Positions 11,248 to 22,672 of a DNA stretch of 64,000 nt are shown here, piece by piece. Below the pieces are notes generated by a model. The model saw nothing but the letters and a program-made list of their open reading frames with translations, ran no database searches and was not told the DNA's origin. The stretch's first letter is position 1, and every line of letters starts with the position of its first letter. Origin of the DNA: Siphonodentalium dalli (taxonomy: Eukaryota; Mollusca; Scaphopoda; Gadilida; Siphonodentaliidae); NCBI GenBank assembly GCA_032622095.1, contig CP136062.1:196301887-196365886 (forward strand), given 5' to 3'. A program made the translations under genes and the position numbers.

Positions 11248-12035
11248 GTTTGGGACCCGTTCACACGTACACATGGCCTAAAGGGCGTGGTCGCAATTTG
11301 GTTGGACCAACAGTGTGGTGGTCTGTCTTGTGGTTTAACCGTTGTCGATTATAAAATCCCTTTATCTGGCCTAATTGGGACATGTGGTGTGTAATCGTAC
11401 AGTCATATTTGAGCTAATGCGATTACCAATACATTTTTTTTGCAAAATCGATCACATGATTGTTGTGGGAAGATCATTGAAAATTTACAACTTGTTTTAA
11501 TTGAAGTGTTCATATCTTCTAAAATTGCAATATACGACAAAATGATGCGTCAACATTTCACGTTCCGCGTCATTTAGAGTAATTTGCTACCTCTGACCTT
11601 TTCACTCGAAACATAATTGTTTGGAACCCGTTCACATGGCCAGATGACTTGGAGGTCGTAGTCGCAATTTTGTCTGTCTGAAGTTAAAGCTGATTTCACA
11701 GACCTGCGGCTGACGCATGCGTGCAGTGTCTGCGGCTATCGGTTTATGCGCAGTGCCAGTGGTCAGCCACAAACCCGATAGCGTTGGCCTTGTGCGTCCG
11801 CCGCAGGTCTGTGAAAGCAGCTTCAACTGTTCTCGAATATAAAATCCCATTAGCTGGCATAATTAGACACGTGCTATGTAAACATGCATTCCTGTTTTCG
11901 CTACTAATACGATTTTTTTTAAAGATCGCGATCGCCATTTAATAGGTGAAAGGTCATCGATGACATGGTTGTTTTTGGTTATTTTTTATAATAGGCGACC
12001 AAATTATGCGTCAACTTTCCAAATTCTAAATCGTT
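11248..12035. repeat. Diverged direct duplication, second copy interrupted
   Basis: The words 'gtttgg(g/a)acccgttcaca', 'ggtcgNagtcgcaattt', 'tataaaatccc' and 'atgcgtcaac' recur in order at about 11248, 11290, 11350 and 11546, and again at about 11619, 11655, 11838 and 12006. The second copy is longer because a TIR element is inserted at about 11682-11828. Identity between copies is moderate, so the duplication is old. No coding signal is seen. Confidence 0.65.
11682..11828. mobile_element. Small TIR element (about 147 bp)
   Basis: Both ends contain AAGCTG(A/C)TTTCACAGACC followed by TGCGGC(T/G)GACGCA in inverted orientation, with a GC-rich centre that includes a further imperfect palindrome ('ctatcggttt' / 'aaacccgatag'). 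Comparison with the other half of the local duplication supports an insertion. No target duplication could be fixed by eye. Confidence 0.65.
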
Positions 12036-12499
12036 TAAAGATAGTCATGGGTGATCTCTTATCTTTTCAAAATGACATTCCGACTTTGATAAAAGGCTTA
12101 TATACCAGTATATGTTACTATGTGTGTGTGCCTAGTATTTTCATCGTTTTATTTTTTTAATCAGATAAATATAAATGTAGAATGATAAAAAACTAACAAG
12201 TTACATGGATATTGTGCGCTCGCATTTTATTTGTAGAAACCGTGATGACGAAACACACAGTATGCATGATTTGATTTGGAACAGTAAACACGGCAATACA
12301 AAATACTCAACGCGGAAGTGAAACGTTTGCTAAATCTGTTGTACGCGCATCACAATTTCACCAGTTTATTTCGCAATAGGTAATTCGTTACGTCACAGAG
12401 TCCCAATATAACGTGGCATTGTACACTCGGGAGTCCAATATGACATTTGGGAGTACAATATGACTTTTCCCCCCGTACTATAACGTGGCGAGTTAATAT

Positions 12500-13420
12500 A
12501 ATAAATGATAACTGATAGGTAAAAAACTGTGATTAGGTAGACGCGTACACGCTGGTTATATATGTCTCCCCAATAACTGTTTTCAACGCATTGCATATAC
12601 ACGTTAGGTTATTGTCCCTAATGATGACAACTCAAAGACTTATATTTGACTTTGTATGCCACCCAATTTGTTATTGTATAGGTATAAATACGTGTCCATA
12701 GAAGCCACATAGTGGACACTGTGGGAATATTAACTTTCTCAAATTAACTGATATGTAATAAACCATGATTAGGGAGACACGTACATGCTGGTTATATGTG
12801 TCTCCCTATTGACGGATTTCAACGCATTGCATATGCATGTTAGGTTATTGTCCTTAAAGATTACAACTCAAAAGTGTTATATTTGTTTTGTATGCCACTC
12901 ATTTGTTACTGTATTGATATACATACGTGTCTATAGAAGCCACTATATGGGTATTGTGGGAATATTAACTTTCTCAGATTAACTTATACGTAATAAACCG
13001 TTATTAAGGAGACAAAGATAACCAGCATGCATGTATGTTTCTGCAACGTATTGCATATGTACACGTTATGTTATTATCCCCAATGATTGCGACTCAAAAG
13101 AGTAATATTTGGCTTTGTTTGCCACCAACTTATTTATTGTATATATATATAAATACGTGTCCATATATATATAGAAGCCAAACGCGGGTATTGTGGGAAT
13201 ATTAACTTTCTCAAGTTAACTGATAGGTGATAAACCGTGATTATGGAGACACGTACGTGCTCGTTATATATGTCTCCCTAATAACTGGTTTCAACGCATT
13301 GCATATACAGGTTAGGCTATTGCCCCTAATGAGTACTACTCAAAAGAGTTATATTTGACTTTGTATGCCACCCATTTTTCACTGTATAGGTATTCATACG
13401 TGTCAATATAAGCCACATAA
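12500..13420. repeat. Tandem repeat, four units of about 240 bp
   Basis: The landmark 'gcattgcatat' or its variant occurs at 12588, 12824, 13048 and 13296, giving periods of 236, 224 and 248 bp. Each unit also has 'tgtctccc', an 'attagggagac'-like word, 'gtatgccacccaattt', 'aaatacgtgtccata' and 'gtgggaatattaactttctc' or close variants. Within a unit, 'ggagacacgtacNtgctNg' is followed by its approximate reverse complement, so each repeat carries a small hairpin. No genes. Confidence 0.8.
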
Positions 13421-14110
13421 CTCGTTAGCTCTTCATACTTGGAGGTCAATAAACAATAATTATATAACACATTCATTGCGAATGGTTTAATACACCTTCT
13501 GATATTGTTGTTGGCACCAATAAAATCATTCTGACTGGTGTCCATGCTATATATATGCAAAGAATTTCATTAATTGTTTAAGAAAGAATATGTTCATTAC
13601 AACCAGTTCCACGAACCCACGCAAGACAAAGTTGCATGAAAAGAATCAGGTTCACAAACACTCATGACTTACTGGGTTACTTTATTGTAGCACGATTGTG
13701 GGCTACCTGTATTTTATTATAAAAGTAATATATAAATAAAATCACATAGCTAATTTTCTGTTCAAAACAACTAAACAGAGCTTGTATATTCAAACTCGAT
13801 ATACTGTATTTCAATATTGCAAATAGCAACTGACTGCTTCGACAATGAGTGTTTTGTATGGCATTTTATTTACTATTATATTAAAGTAACTTATACAATA
13901 GTATTTTCTCAACATCATTACAATTTAACACAGCATGAAATAAGCCACATACGTACTGAGGACACAATGCCCCTTTAAATAATATACATATCCCCTTTAA
14001 ATTTGATTCATTTAGGGCATTGCCTTTCTAGAAAGTAGGACAGCATTTATAGATGATCCTGGACAAGCGATAAGGGTCTTCTTGGTAACAAAATATGACT
14101 GGAAAAATCA
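13421..14110. other. No gene or repeat recognised
   Basis: AT-rich sequence without coding signal or clear repeats. Confidence 0.4.
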
Positions 14111-14114
14111 TACA

Positions 14115-14425
14115 TCAAATTTGGTTCCGATCAAATAACCAAAACTTGAGTTATCCAGAAACCTCAAATTTGGAAAATCCTTACTCTAAAATGGGCCAGA
14201 ACTCAGTAAAACTTATTCGAAACAAACCCTTAGTATAGACCTGTATTTGGCACTAAACAGCTAACATACACATTTCCTTCAGACCAAACAGCCCAATTTA
14301 AATTTATCGAGAAATCTCAAATTTGGAAAATTTTAAGTAAAAAGGGTCATAACTTAGTAAAAAATGATTCGGACCGAACCCATTTTCGAACTTGAATTGT
14401 ATTTACGCACTGAACATATTTATAA
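14115..14425. repeat. Two-unit repeat, period about 153 bp
   Basis: The words 'ctcaaatttggaaaat', 'gggNcataactNagtaaaa' and 'attcggaNcgaaccc' occur in the same order in both units (first word at about 14163 and 14316). This resembles short interspersed repeats common in molluscs; the family is not certain. Confidence 0.6.
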
Positions 14426-15080
14426 GATATTTAACTCTTTAGTTCCCACACTAGCTGTATAAGCCACCCCTTCATCTCCCTGCAGCTATAACATAATACC
14501 GACGGTGTGTTCCCGGGCATATATCAAGTACCAGACGCTATTTCCCCATAAGTTTTGGCTTGTCAGAAAGTATCCCGTTGCTCCATAAATGGTGGTAAAC
14601 CTGTTACTGTGTTGACGCAGTGAAGGTAGGCTGTTTGAGTGACAGCTCCAACTGGGGATCATGACCGTAAGCCGGGACGTGTGTCGTAATATGAGAAAAT
14701 CGACACCTGTGTATAAGAGCCCTGGGCAAGCAAGTATCTTCGACATTTCTGTTGGGATTAGTTCAATATCAGTATATCAAACTATATGTATTGTGCGTTT
14801 CGTCAGCTCTGAAATGTTTCTTTTAATATTCCATACAAAATCTCATCATTTACTCAGATTACATGGGTTGAAGTGACCACGACGTGTTTGCACACGAATG
14901 TCACATTGTGACAATAAAATAGGTCTTATACAAATGATCCTTGTTCAGGATTTAGACTCGTCTTATTTTGGAAAGTCACCAACTCCCAAAAGTATTTTGT
15001 AAACAATTCAAAGCAAATGTGTTTTGTTTTCTTCTCATAATTAATACCAGAAATATCTCGTGATATGGCTTAAGGACTTA

Positions 15081-15203
15081 ATTTCGCGACCAACTTGTCG
15101 TCAACGCATGTACATTGTTTCTGGCGATAATGAGTTTCTGTTGTTACTGCCAGAACAAATGTATTTCCGCTGGCGAAAAGTGCAGCTAGTCGGTCGCGAA
15201 AAT
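15081..15203. mobile_element. Palindromic MITE-like hairpin (123 bp)
   Basis: The ends ATTTCGCGACCAACT and, on the other strand, ATTTTCGCGACCGACT form an inverted repeat. A second inner inverted repeat (TTCTGGCGATAA near 15118, TTCTGGCAGTAA on the other strand near 15155) lies inside. The 60-residue open frame 15060-15242 covers it and is not a gene. Confidence 0.6.
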
Positions 15204-15244
15204 AATCAAATATATTTGTCCGGTATCAATTCAGAACGCTAGAT

Positions 15245-16307
15245 ATCCTCTATTTCGTTCAGCCAAAATAACGCGACGAAATTCAAGTAAGGTTTTAAAA
15301 TATATTTTCAGAATAGTGATGTTTGTGATTGTTTATTACTATAAACTAACATGCAAATGTAACAGTTAACAGAAATATAGAACATACACATACAATTCAA
15401 TTATAATTATTATTCATTGGTAATTCGCTGTACATACATAAGTATGTTCCGCTTCCAGAGTGCGTAATGCTTACGTGTATATACCGCACGGCTTCTGATT
15501 TATTAGCACAAATCAATGGTAATCGTGATGCAGGCTAGATCATAGGTATACGTGTATGTCATTGGTTTTATGGCGCGTTGTCTAATTACTCAATATCAAC
15601 TTTGATTTCGACGTCGAAAACATCTATTATATAACACGTCGTGCTTGGAAGTTCATCTTCGTGCAAACACTGTATGGCATCACCATTTAAAATTTAGCCG
15701 CATTATATAATATAAGAGAAATTTGAAACAATCCATATACGGGTATATAGGTGTACGATTACACACTATTTTATCACATACGTCAGAAACACCAGAAACA
15801 TATACCAACATTATCAGAAAAAGGACCGCACAATGTACACATTGTATTGATATAGATATTTCCTTTTGCTCAAAAACCAAACATGTTTGAGAAAATAGTT
15901 TGTGAACTCTTCGATCAAGCAAATTGTAACATAACGTCCGACTGAAACATGCATGTAACACCAGCCATTTAATGTTAAGCGGTTTGAAACAATAATACAT
16001 AACTGTAGCTGAGCTGTCGCGTGTCCACCCCTGGTCAAGTGGGCATGCTAATATACTATGATGCCGGTGGTCATGTTGAATTGCTATGATGCGGGTAGGT
16101 CAAACTAATTCCGTTACGAAAAAGTACCGTTATTTTTCTAAAGTTGTAATTTTCAAGGTGATTGGATAACTAGAGCGATTTGATAAAACAAAAACATTCA
16201 AGAACATATATATTTTTGAAAAATATAATAATAACTGCGCTGGTGTTTCTAAAACGACGCAAATAGCGATCTTGGTTATAGTCGATTTTCAACTAATGCA
16301 ACCATTA
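15245..16307. other. No gene or repeat recognised
   Basis: About 1 kb of AT-rich sequence between the hairpin element and the first TTAA MITE. The open frames on the minus strand (15680-16038) overlap each other in different frames and show no family features. Confidence 0.4.
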
Positions 16308-16311
16308 TTAA

Positions 16312-16855
16312 AGTCACGGGCGACATCCGTTGCAGAAATATTTATATTTGTTCAAATCGGCATCAACAGAATGAACGCCAACATACATGTATATACGCCC
16401 GTGTCTTTAATTATTATAACCAATGCCGTGTACTAATATATCATGTATATACAGTTCAACTCATATGCCAAACATAATCAGCGCGTAAATAGTGTATTGT
16501 CGTCAAGACGTACAATGGTGTACGTAAATAACATAACAGACCGACATTCTATTGGTTATTCATACAAAAATGATATAAACGCTCTTTATTATTTCCCTAT
16601 CAGGAAAACAGTAACAAACAACGCGCTTTATGTGTGTCATATCCAGATCTAAACAAAAGCAATGAAACGTAATTTGTTTGCTTTTGTTTACATAACAAAT
16701 GGGAACAAATTGACAATAACATACCGTTTATGCCATATTTCTGATTGGTATAAGAACAAGGTATGTCCATATCTTACTATTCCTTCTGTTTATGGTGGTT
16801 TTTCAAGGATATGAATGTTTTAACACCATACCCACCGCGAACGCCGCCCGTATCT
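16312..16855 (-). mobile_element. TTAA MITE, diverged copy left of the piggyBac pseudogene
   Basis: The element is flanked by TTAA at 16308-16311 and 16856-16859. It begins AGTCACGGGCGACATCCGTT and ends CGCGAACGCCGCCCGTATCT, whose reverse complement AGATACGGGCGGCGTT is the standard left end of this family. Orientation is opposite to the satellite monomers. From about 16455 rightwards it matches the satellite MITE in reverse, including the paired AAAGAGCGTT core (16573 region). Near 16395-16430 it holds a misplaced piece containing 'tttaattattataaccaat', normally found outside the MITE, so it is rearranged. At 544 bp it is slightly longer than other copies. Confidence 0.8.
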
Positions 16856-17102
16856 TTAAAAATATTTCGCAATAAATTTGTTTTTGAATGTTATAATTTG
16901 GTTTGAAATAATAACTGAGTCAAATCGTGCATTTCACCAAATTTGAAATTATATCATGAAATGTGTTGCGTGAACAATTAATATAATTGGATAGTTTGAA
17001 TGTTAACTGAGTATAGCAATATACAGTAGATACACATTGGGTTCTCTGTGATGTCCATGCATTATATATCTCATAACCATAATCCATAATTGTTCGGAAC
17101 GT

Positions 17103-18779
17103 TCAACTACAATGATACTTGAAATGGCAACCGTCCTTACATAGATGAACATTGGAGAGTTTGAAACCAAATACAGTTTCTTTTCTTTCTTTTGAGTTCA
17201 GATGAACCCGACATCGGTTCTTGCGTCCCATGTGTGTGGACACGTGTCCGTTTGAGTTTTCTTGTGATATATTGAGGGCACGTGGCTCTTCTTATGCTTT
17301 GAGTTTTCTAGAAGAATATCCTGCAATCAGTTGATGAGCCAGTTTAATCCTAAAATCCATATGCGTGAACACCTTCTTAGAATTATGTCTCTTTGCTGTT
17401 TCTTTGAACAAGATGAAACTGTTAACTATTGATGAATTGGCGACCAACCAGAATATGCATTTCCATGCTTTTTTCCTTTCGCGACCGAGGAGATACGTCA
17501 TCCTCAACTGATCATGTTTGTCAACACCATTCATGTACTTGTTGTACATTAATATGCTCATCGGCTGAGTCACTTCAAAAATTGTTTTTCCCTGGCGCCG
17601 ATTAGCCATGATATCTGTCGTTGGGTCAGTCATCGTGCTAAGGGTGAACACATGTTTCTTGTCCTGCCATACCGTTGCCGTGAGAAATTCGCCATCCTGC
17701 CTAGTGTTATAGTCACCTCGATTCATTTTCTTCAGTCGCTGTAAATCCTTCGGGAATCCTTTCCTGTTCTGCCAAACGGTGCCACACGAGTAAAACCCAT
17801 CGTTTAGTAAGAAGTCCTGCATGAGGTGCACACTCGTAAAATAGTTATCAAAGAACAAACAGTAATTTTTGTCACACAAATCCGATGACAATGACGTAAC
17901 CACATCATACCCGAGACCTTTTCCAGACGGTTTGAAATAATGCTTTCCGAGGTATACTTCAAAGTTTAACAGGTAGGCATTGGTGGCATCGTACATCATC
18001 CATATTTTGATCCCTCGTTTTAATGGTTTTGCCGGCATGTATTGCTTGTAGGAGATGCTTGTCCATTTTATCATTCCTTCGTCGACAGATATATATTGCG
18101 AAGGCAAGTAACACGATTTCAATGTTGTTAGTGATGAGTCGATGATGTCGCGAACCTTATATAGTGGATCGTACGAATCTGTCCCTTTAGCAGGTTCGCT
18201 CTCTCGGTCACTGACGTGGAAGTATTCTGTGATTTTTTCAAATCTGCGCCGATTCATAACTTTGCTGATGCCGGCGTTTCAGATAAACTCATCATGTGAC
18301 CAGTACTGCTTGTATGAGGGAAGGTCATTCACACCCATCATGATGTTCATACCGATGTACGCACGAAGTTCTAGTTCCGAAATATCAGACCAGTATTTAA
18401 CAGTCTCGCCCTTTTCTTCCATTTTCCATTTGGCATAGTTGTTAGTATGCCTGGCTATTTCGGCATACTTCGATGGCGAGAACATAAAATTGAAATATTC
18501 CAAAGCTGTTGCTGTATCAGTATCGAATTCATCTGGTATAACTGGCCCTGTCCTTTGGGTAAATGGCTGAAGTGATACCGTTCGAAGTTTATTTGACCAG
18601 CCAATCGGGTTATTATTCAAGCTGCTATCATCGATGGAGGTCACATTGTCGCTGGTAGCAGGGGCAGAGTAATCGTCGTCTGAATCTTCTGATGACGAGG
18701 AACCGCAATCTCCGCTAAAATCGCTATCATCTCCCATTAACATGTCGATCACTTGCTGTTTCGAAAATGTTGCAGCCAT
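17103..18779 (-). pseudogene. piggyBac (PGBD-type) transposase pseudogene, two in-frame stops
   Basis: Reading from the ATG at 18779, one continuous frame of 559 codons runs to a TGA at 17103-17105. It is broken by a TGA at 18279-18281 and a TAA at 17292-17294. The N-terminus is acidic and Ser/Asp-rich (MGDDSDFSGDCGSSSSEDSD), as usual for the family. The DDE_Tnp_1_7 core follows, with MNRRRFEKITEYFHVSD, the first catalytic Asp in SVDEGMIKW, the second in LFFDNYFTS and the third in MNGVDKHDQL. The C-terminus after the TAA still shows cysteine-rich domain residues (RCRVH, then NVHLCKDGCHFKYH), but two expected Cys are Phe and Ser (GFKLS). Length fits a full piggyBac transposase (about 560-600 residues). 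The first stop sits where relatives often have Arg and could come from a CGA-to-TGA change. The enzyme would cut and paste at TTAA; this copy is almost certainly inactive. Its own terminal repeats were not found. Confidence 0.9.
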
Positions 18780-19013
18780 GTTGTTCGTAAATACTTAGAA
18801 TGGTACCCAAGTAACACAGCATGTGTCGCGCGCGATGCACACGGTGCCACGTTTATTGTTATTAGATAGGCAAATAACGAGTTGACATCGATTAGAAACA
18901 TAGCAAAAGCGGGGGGCATAGGGGCGAACTCATTAGTAAAATATTCATCTTGTTTTGTATTGGGAATAAATATTGTTTACACCAACTCATTAGTACAGTC
19001 TGGGCCTAGTGTG

Positions 19014-19136
19014 GCGCTCTATATAGGGCGCTTGTGGGGAAGTCTGGTAACGCGCTCTTATGCGCGTCTAGGGATATGTTGCGAGGCGTCCACATGCGCT
19101 TATGTGGAAATAGTGCAAAAGCGTCCAGGGACGCTT
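19014..19136. repeat. Four consecutive short hairpins upstream of the transposase pseudogene
   Basis: Four 18-bp palindromes follow each other: GCGCTCTATATAGGGCGC (19014-19031, imperfect), ACGCGCTCTTATGCGCGT (19050-19067), CCACATGCGCTTATGTGG (19090-19107) and AAGCGTCCAGGGACGCTT (19119-19136). They read as variants of one unit of about 30-40 bp. They lie 235-360 bp upstream of the transposase ATG and could be subterminal transposase-binding repeats of the piggyBac element; that role is inference. Confidence 0.6.
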
Positions 19137-19552
19137 ATGGGGAGTAAAGAGATAAAACATGCGCAGAAAATTAATACAATTTTAACGTTACTAAAGTTAT
19201 CGTTCGCAAACCAAAATGCGCATGCACGGACGAAATGACGCACAATCGGACAGACGCTGTTGGTTTTCGTAGTTTTCCTGGGACAAATATAACTTTGGCA
19301 TAATGCTCATGTTGAGCCATATCCAAATTAAATCGGTCAATGGTTCACCACACAGTTCGGATGGAAGTGCAACAAGGGCTTTCATGATAACGGATACTGT
19401 TTATTTCCCATTTTATCTCTGGTGCCATATCAGGATTAGTGAACATTCATCATTATCGGTGTCCTGTCTACGTCATAATTCAGAAACCCCTCATGTGCCA
19501 CAAAGTAGTCTAGTCATGTCATGAGATAGAAGCTATCCAGTTCTACGTTTAA

Positions 19553-20000
19553 AGGTACGGGAGGTCTTGGCGGTGGGTATCCTGTCAAAATGTTTCCACC
19601 CGTCAAAAACCGGCACAAACAGAAAGAACATCAAAATGTAGACATATGTTTGACCATTGTTATGTAAAAAAAAAGAAGCATAAACAGTTACTTTTCTGGT
19701 GTTTGTTTATATTATTATGGTAAACATAAAGAGCGTTCTTTGTTGGTGAATTCCTGATATGGAACTAATAAAGAGCGTTTATACCATTTGTGTGTGATTA
19801 GCCAGCAGCATTGTGCTGTCTTCTGTAACACAACCAGGCTCTTGTTCAGATAAAATATAGTAGATCTTTATGATAACATACTGTTGTTTACGCGATTGTC
19901 ATGGTATATATGCATTGAACACTAAGCGTGTTAATGTTTTTCTGTTTACGGTGTTTGGAACAGATATGAATATTTTCGACAATTAAGGCCTCCCGTGCCT
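19553..20000 (+). mobile_element. TTAA MITE, 448-bp copy right of the piggyBac pseudogene
   Basis: TTAA lies on both sides (19549-19552 and 20001-20004). The ends are AGGTACGGGAGGTCTTGGCG and, on the other strand, AGGCACGGGAGGCCTTAATT. Inside are the family landmarks: 'ggcggtgggtatcctg', 'ccgtcaaaaaccggc', 'taaacataaagagcgttctt' and 'taataaagagcgtttata' (about 19731 and 19771), and 'tactgttgtttacgcgat'. There is no coding capacity. The left end points towards the transposase gene, in inverted orientation relative to the copy at 16312-16855. Confidence 0.88.
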
Positions 20001-20004
20001 TTAA

Positions 20005-21537
20005 GTTATTTGATTATATGTTATGTAAGTCGTCATCATTGTTTTTTTTTTTATAAAATCGTCATCATTGTTATATTTTCATTTTGTTCTGATGATAATC
20101 CATGTTCAATAAACATCTGAATTTGAATTGATGTCCAGATATCTTGTCATGGTACTCTGACAAAACCCCCTCAGGAAGAAAACAAACAGTAGGACAAACC
20201 TTTTGGGACCAAACGACATTATTACAAAACGCCCTCGGTTGATATAAGTTATCTGGTTGAGGGAGAAAACAAATAACTTGCATTTGGCGTCGTCCGGCAA
20301 AACATGTTCTCTGGTGCATATCTTGGTCGGATTTTGTCGTTAAATAATTTAGCACGGGATACAATCCATACAATTGGGACATTGGTCATGGCATGGTACA
20401 TGGAAGTTGACATCAGCATGTTTATAGGGACAAGCACATTTGGTATAATTCGGCCAAAATAAATCATTAACCAAATGATGCAATACCGGTAAATGCTCTC
20501 GTGCAGAATAGACATGTATGTATATACAGGTGTTCCAATCTCGGTAGCTCGAGCGAGAACAGCATTGTTAACCTATGGCCGGTTCTGCCAAGTGCGCAAC
20601 ATAAACATGACACGGACCGCACCTCCCCAAGCTGCCTTCATAAGGACAATATAATATCATGCAGCCAATTGCCCTGTATGCATTTGTTGGCAATCAGGCA
20701 AGTTGTTAGCTAAAGCGGAAATGAATATATTAACCAGTGCACATGGACTTGCAACGCGCTCCGCTCCCATTCCATGCATCCAAACGGCCTCTATGCGCTG
20801 TCCCTATTATACATGTACTCGGATAGAGGCAGTTTGGATGCACGTTTTACGTTAATAGTACGGTAGTATTATTAAAGTCAAGGGGATCGATACAATACCC
20901 CCGTTTACCATCACTAGAAAATCTGACAAATTTAGCCCATTTATCCAACAATGGCATCTTTATCGCCATGGGTGGGTCGGCGATTGATTCTTTCATTTTA
21001 AACCATACATGTACAAACGCTCATCAATTTCATTTCTATATGCAAGCATTTAGTATTTTCTTCTGAATATTGTCTCCCAACAGCGTCAAAAAGCAATGTC
21101 TGGGTGGCGCAAACGATGTGGCCCGGCACGCATCCAGCTTATTATAATTACAAAACGATCGAACAATCAACTAAAACGTTTAGCGCTCAATGATCACTTG
21201 TTGTCTGATAATGTATCTATGCACACGTCGTCATTATCTATTTTTAACAACCAAATTAGAGGGTAATTATGAAATATTCATTATTGTTTGAACTCTCCAT
21301 CGCGATTCGCGATCGCATATACAAACAACTCGACATATGAAGCTGGGTGTGTTCATTTGCTACAATGAGTATATGACTGAACAAAGACACACAACCCCTC
21401 CCCCACACGTTTCAAACGAAAACATTGTCCCGTTAGAAATGTCCTTAAAGTGTTTGTCGGAAAGTGTCATATGCCATGAAGACATGTAAATAAACGACGA
21501 ATGGAGATATCGTACGTTGATAACTGCTTATTGCTAT
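20005..21537. other. No gene recognised; one small hairpin
   Basis: About 1.5 kb between the MITE and the satellite edge. Overlapping minus-strand open frames at 20071-20515 occupy different frames and show no conserved motif, so I do not call a gene. A hairpin element lies at 20775-20842. Confidence 0.4.
20775..20842. repeat. Short inverted repeat, possible micro-MITE
   Basis: The arms TGCATCCAAACGGCCTCTAT and (other strand) TGCATCCAAACTGCCTCTAT match at 19 of 20 positions and flank a loop of about 28 bp. No target duplication is evident. Confidence 0.55.
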
Positions 21538-22672
21538 ATTAAAGATACGGGCGGCGTTGGCAGTGGGTATGCTGTTAAAATATTCACCTCCGTCAAAAAC
21601 AGCCATAAACCTTTGGGAGACTCTTGAAATAATCCGACCTTATGGAGAATCTCGATATATCATTTTCTATGCAACGCGTAGCTTCTGGGTAAGGTGAGGG
21701 CATTTGTTATTAATCGAAAAAATAAACATCTTTTATTGCTATATCAAAGATACGGGCGGTGTTGGCAATCATCGCACACATTGAAGACAGTATACTATTA
21801 CACAATACACTATTTACGCCCCATTATGTTTGCATATGAACAATGCTTTAATATTCCGTATGTTGATGGCGAGACATCTCGATATATCATTTTCTATGCA
21901 ACGTAAAGCTTCTGGTTATGGTGAGAGCATTTGGTATCAAACGAACAAAAAATCTTTTATTGCTATATAAAAGATACGGCCAGTGTCGGCGGTGGGCATG
22001 CTACTAACATATTCACATCCGTCAAATGTGTTACGTAAACAAAAGCAAACAACGTTACCTTTCCTAGGTTTTAGTTAGATCCGGATATGGTAAACATAAA
22101 GAGCGTTTTTTGTTACTACTTTCCTTATATGGAAATAATAAAGAGCGTTTATATAATGTTTGTGTGATTAACCAATATGATTGCGTTGTGTTATGTAAAC
22201 AGAAGCAAAACTTCCGTAACACGAGCATGCTGTTGTTTACGCAATCATCGTACACATTGAGGACAATACACTATTCACGCGCTGATTACGTTTGCATCTG
22301 AACAAAACTGTACATATTTTAATATTCCATCTGTTGGTGGCGATTTGACCACATATTAATATTTCTGCAACGAACACCGCCCGTGCCTTTAATTATTATA
22401 ACCAATGCCATGTACTGATATACATATACATATAGCTAACAAAATTAACGACATTATGGAGACTCTTGAAATAATCCGACCTTAGGGAGACAACTCGACA
22501 CAGCTATATATATTTTAATATTCCATCTGTTGGTGGCGATTTGAACACATGAATATTTCTGCAACGACCGCCGCCCGTGCCTTTAATTAGTATAACCAAT
22601 ACCATGTAATGGTATACATATACCTAACAACATGAACGACATTCGGGAGACTCTTGAAATAATCCGACCTTA
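21538..22672 (+). repeat. Degraded left-edge monomers of the satellite
   Basis: Three truncated starts of the monomer MITE ('agatacgggcgg' or variants) occur at about 21543, 21748 and 21971. They are joined to pieces of the host part ('gggagactcttgaaataatc', 'gcttctgggta') with internal deletions. From about 22070 the sequence becomes a nearly complete but diverged monomer second half, followed by two host-part repeats up to 22672. Such decayed, deletion-rich monomers are typical of the edge of a tandem array, where homogenisation is weak. Confidence 0.8.

Noticed and set aside
16860-19550. Terminal inverted repeats belonging to the piggyBac gene itself, inside the two flanking MITEs.
   Set aside because: TTAA sites near 16978, 17004, 19169 and 19179 were compared by eye and no matching inverted ends were found.
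20071-20515. Overlapping minus-strand open frames that might be exons.
   Set aside because: Three frames overlap with similar length, and none shows a known motif or clear splice sites.
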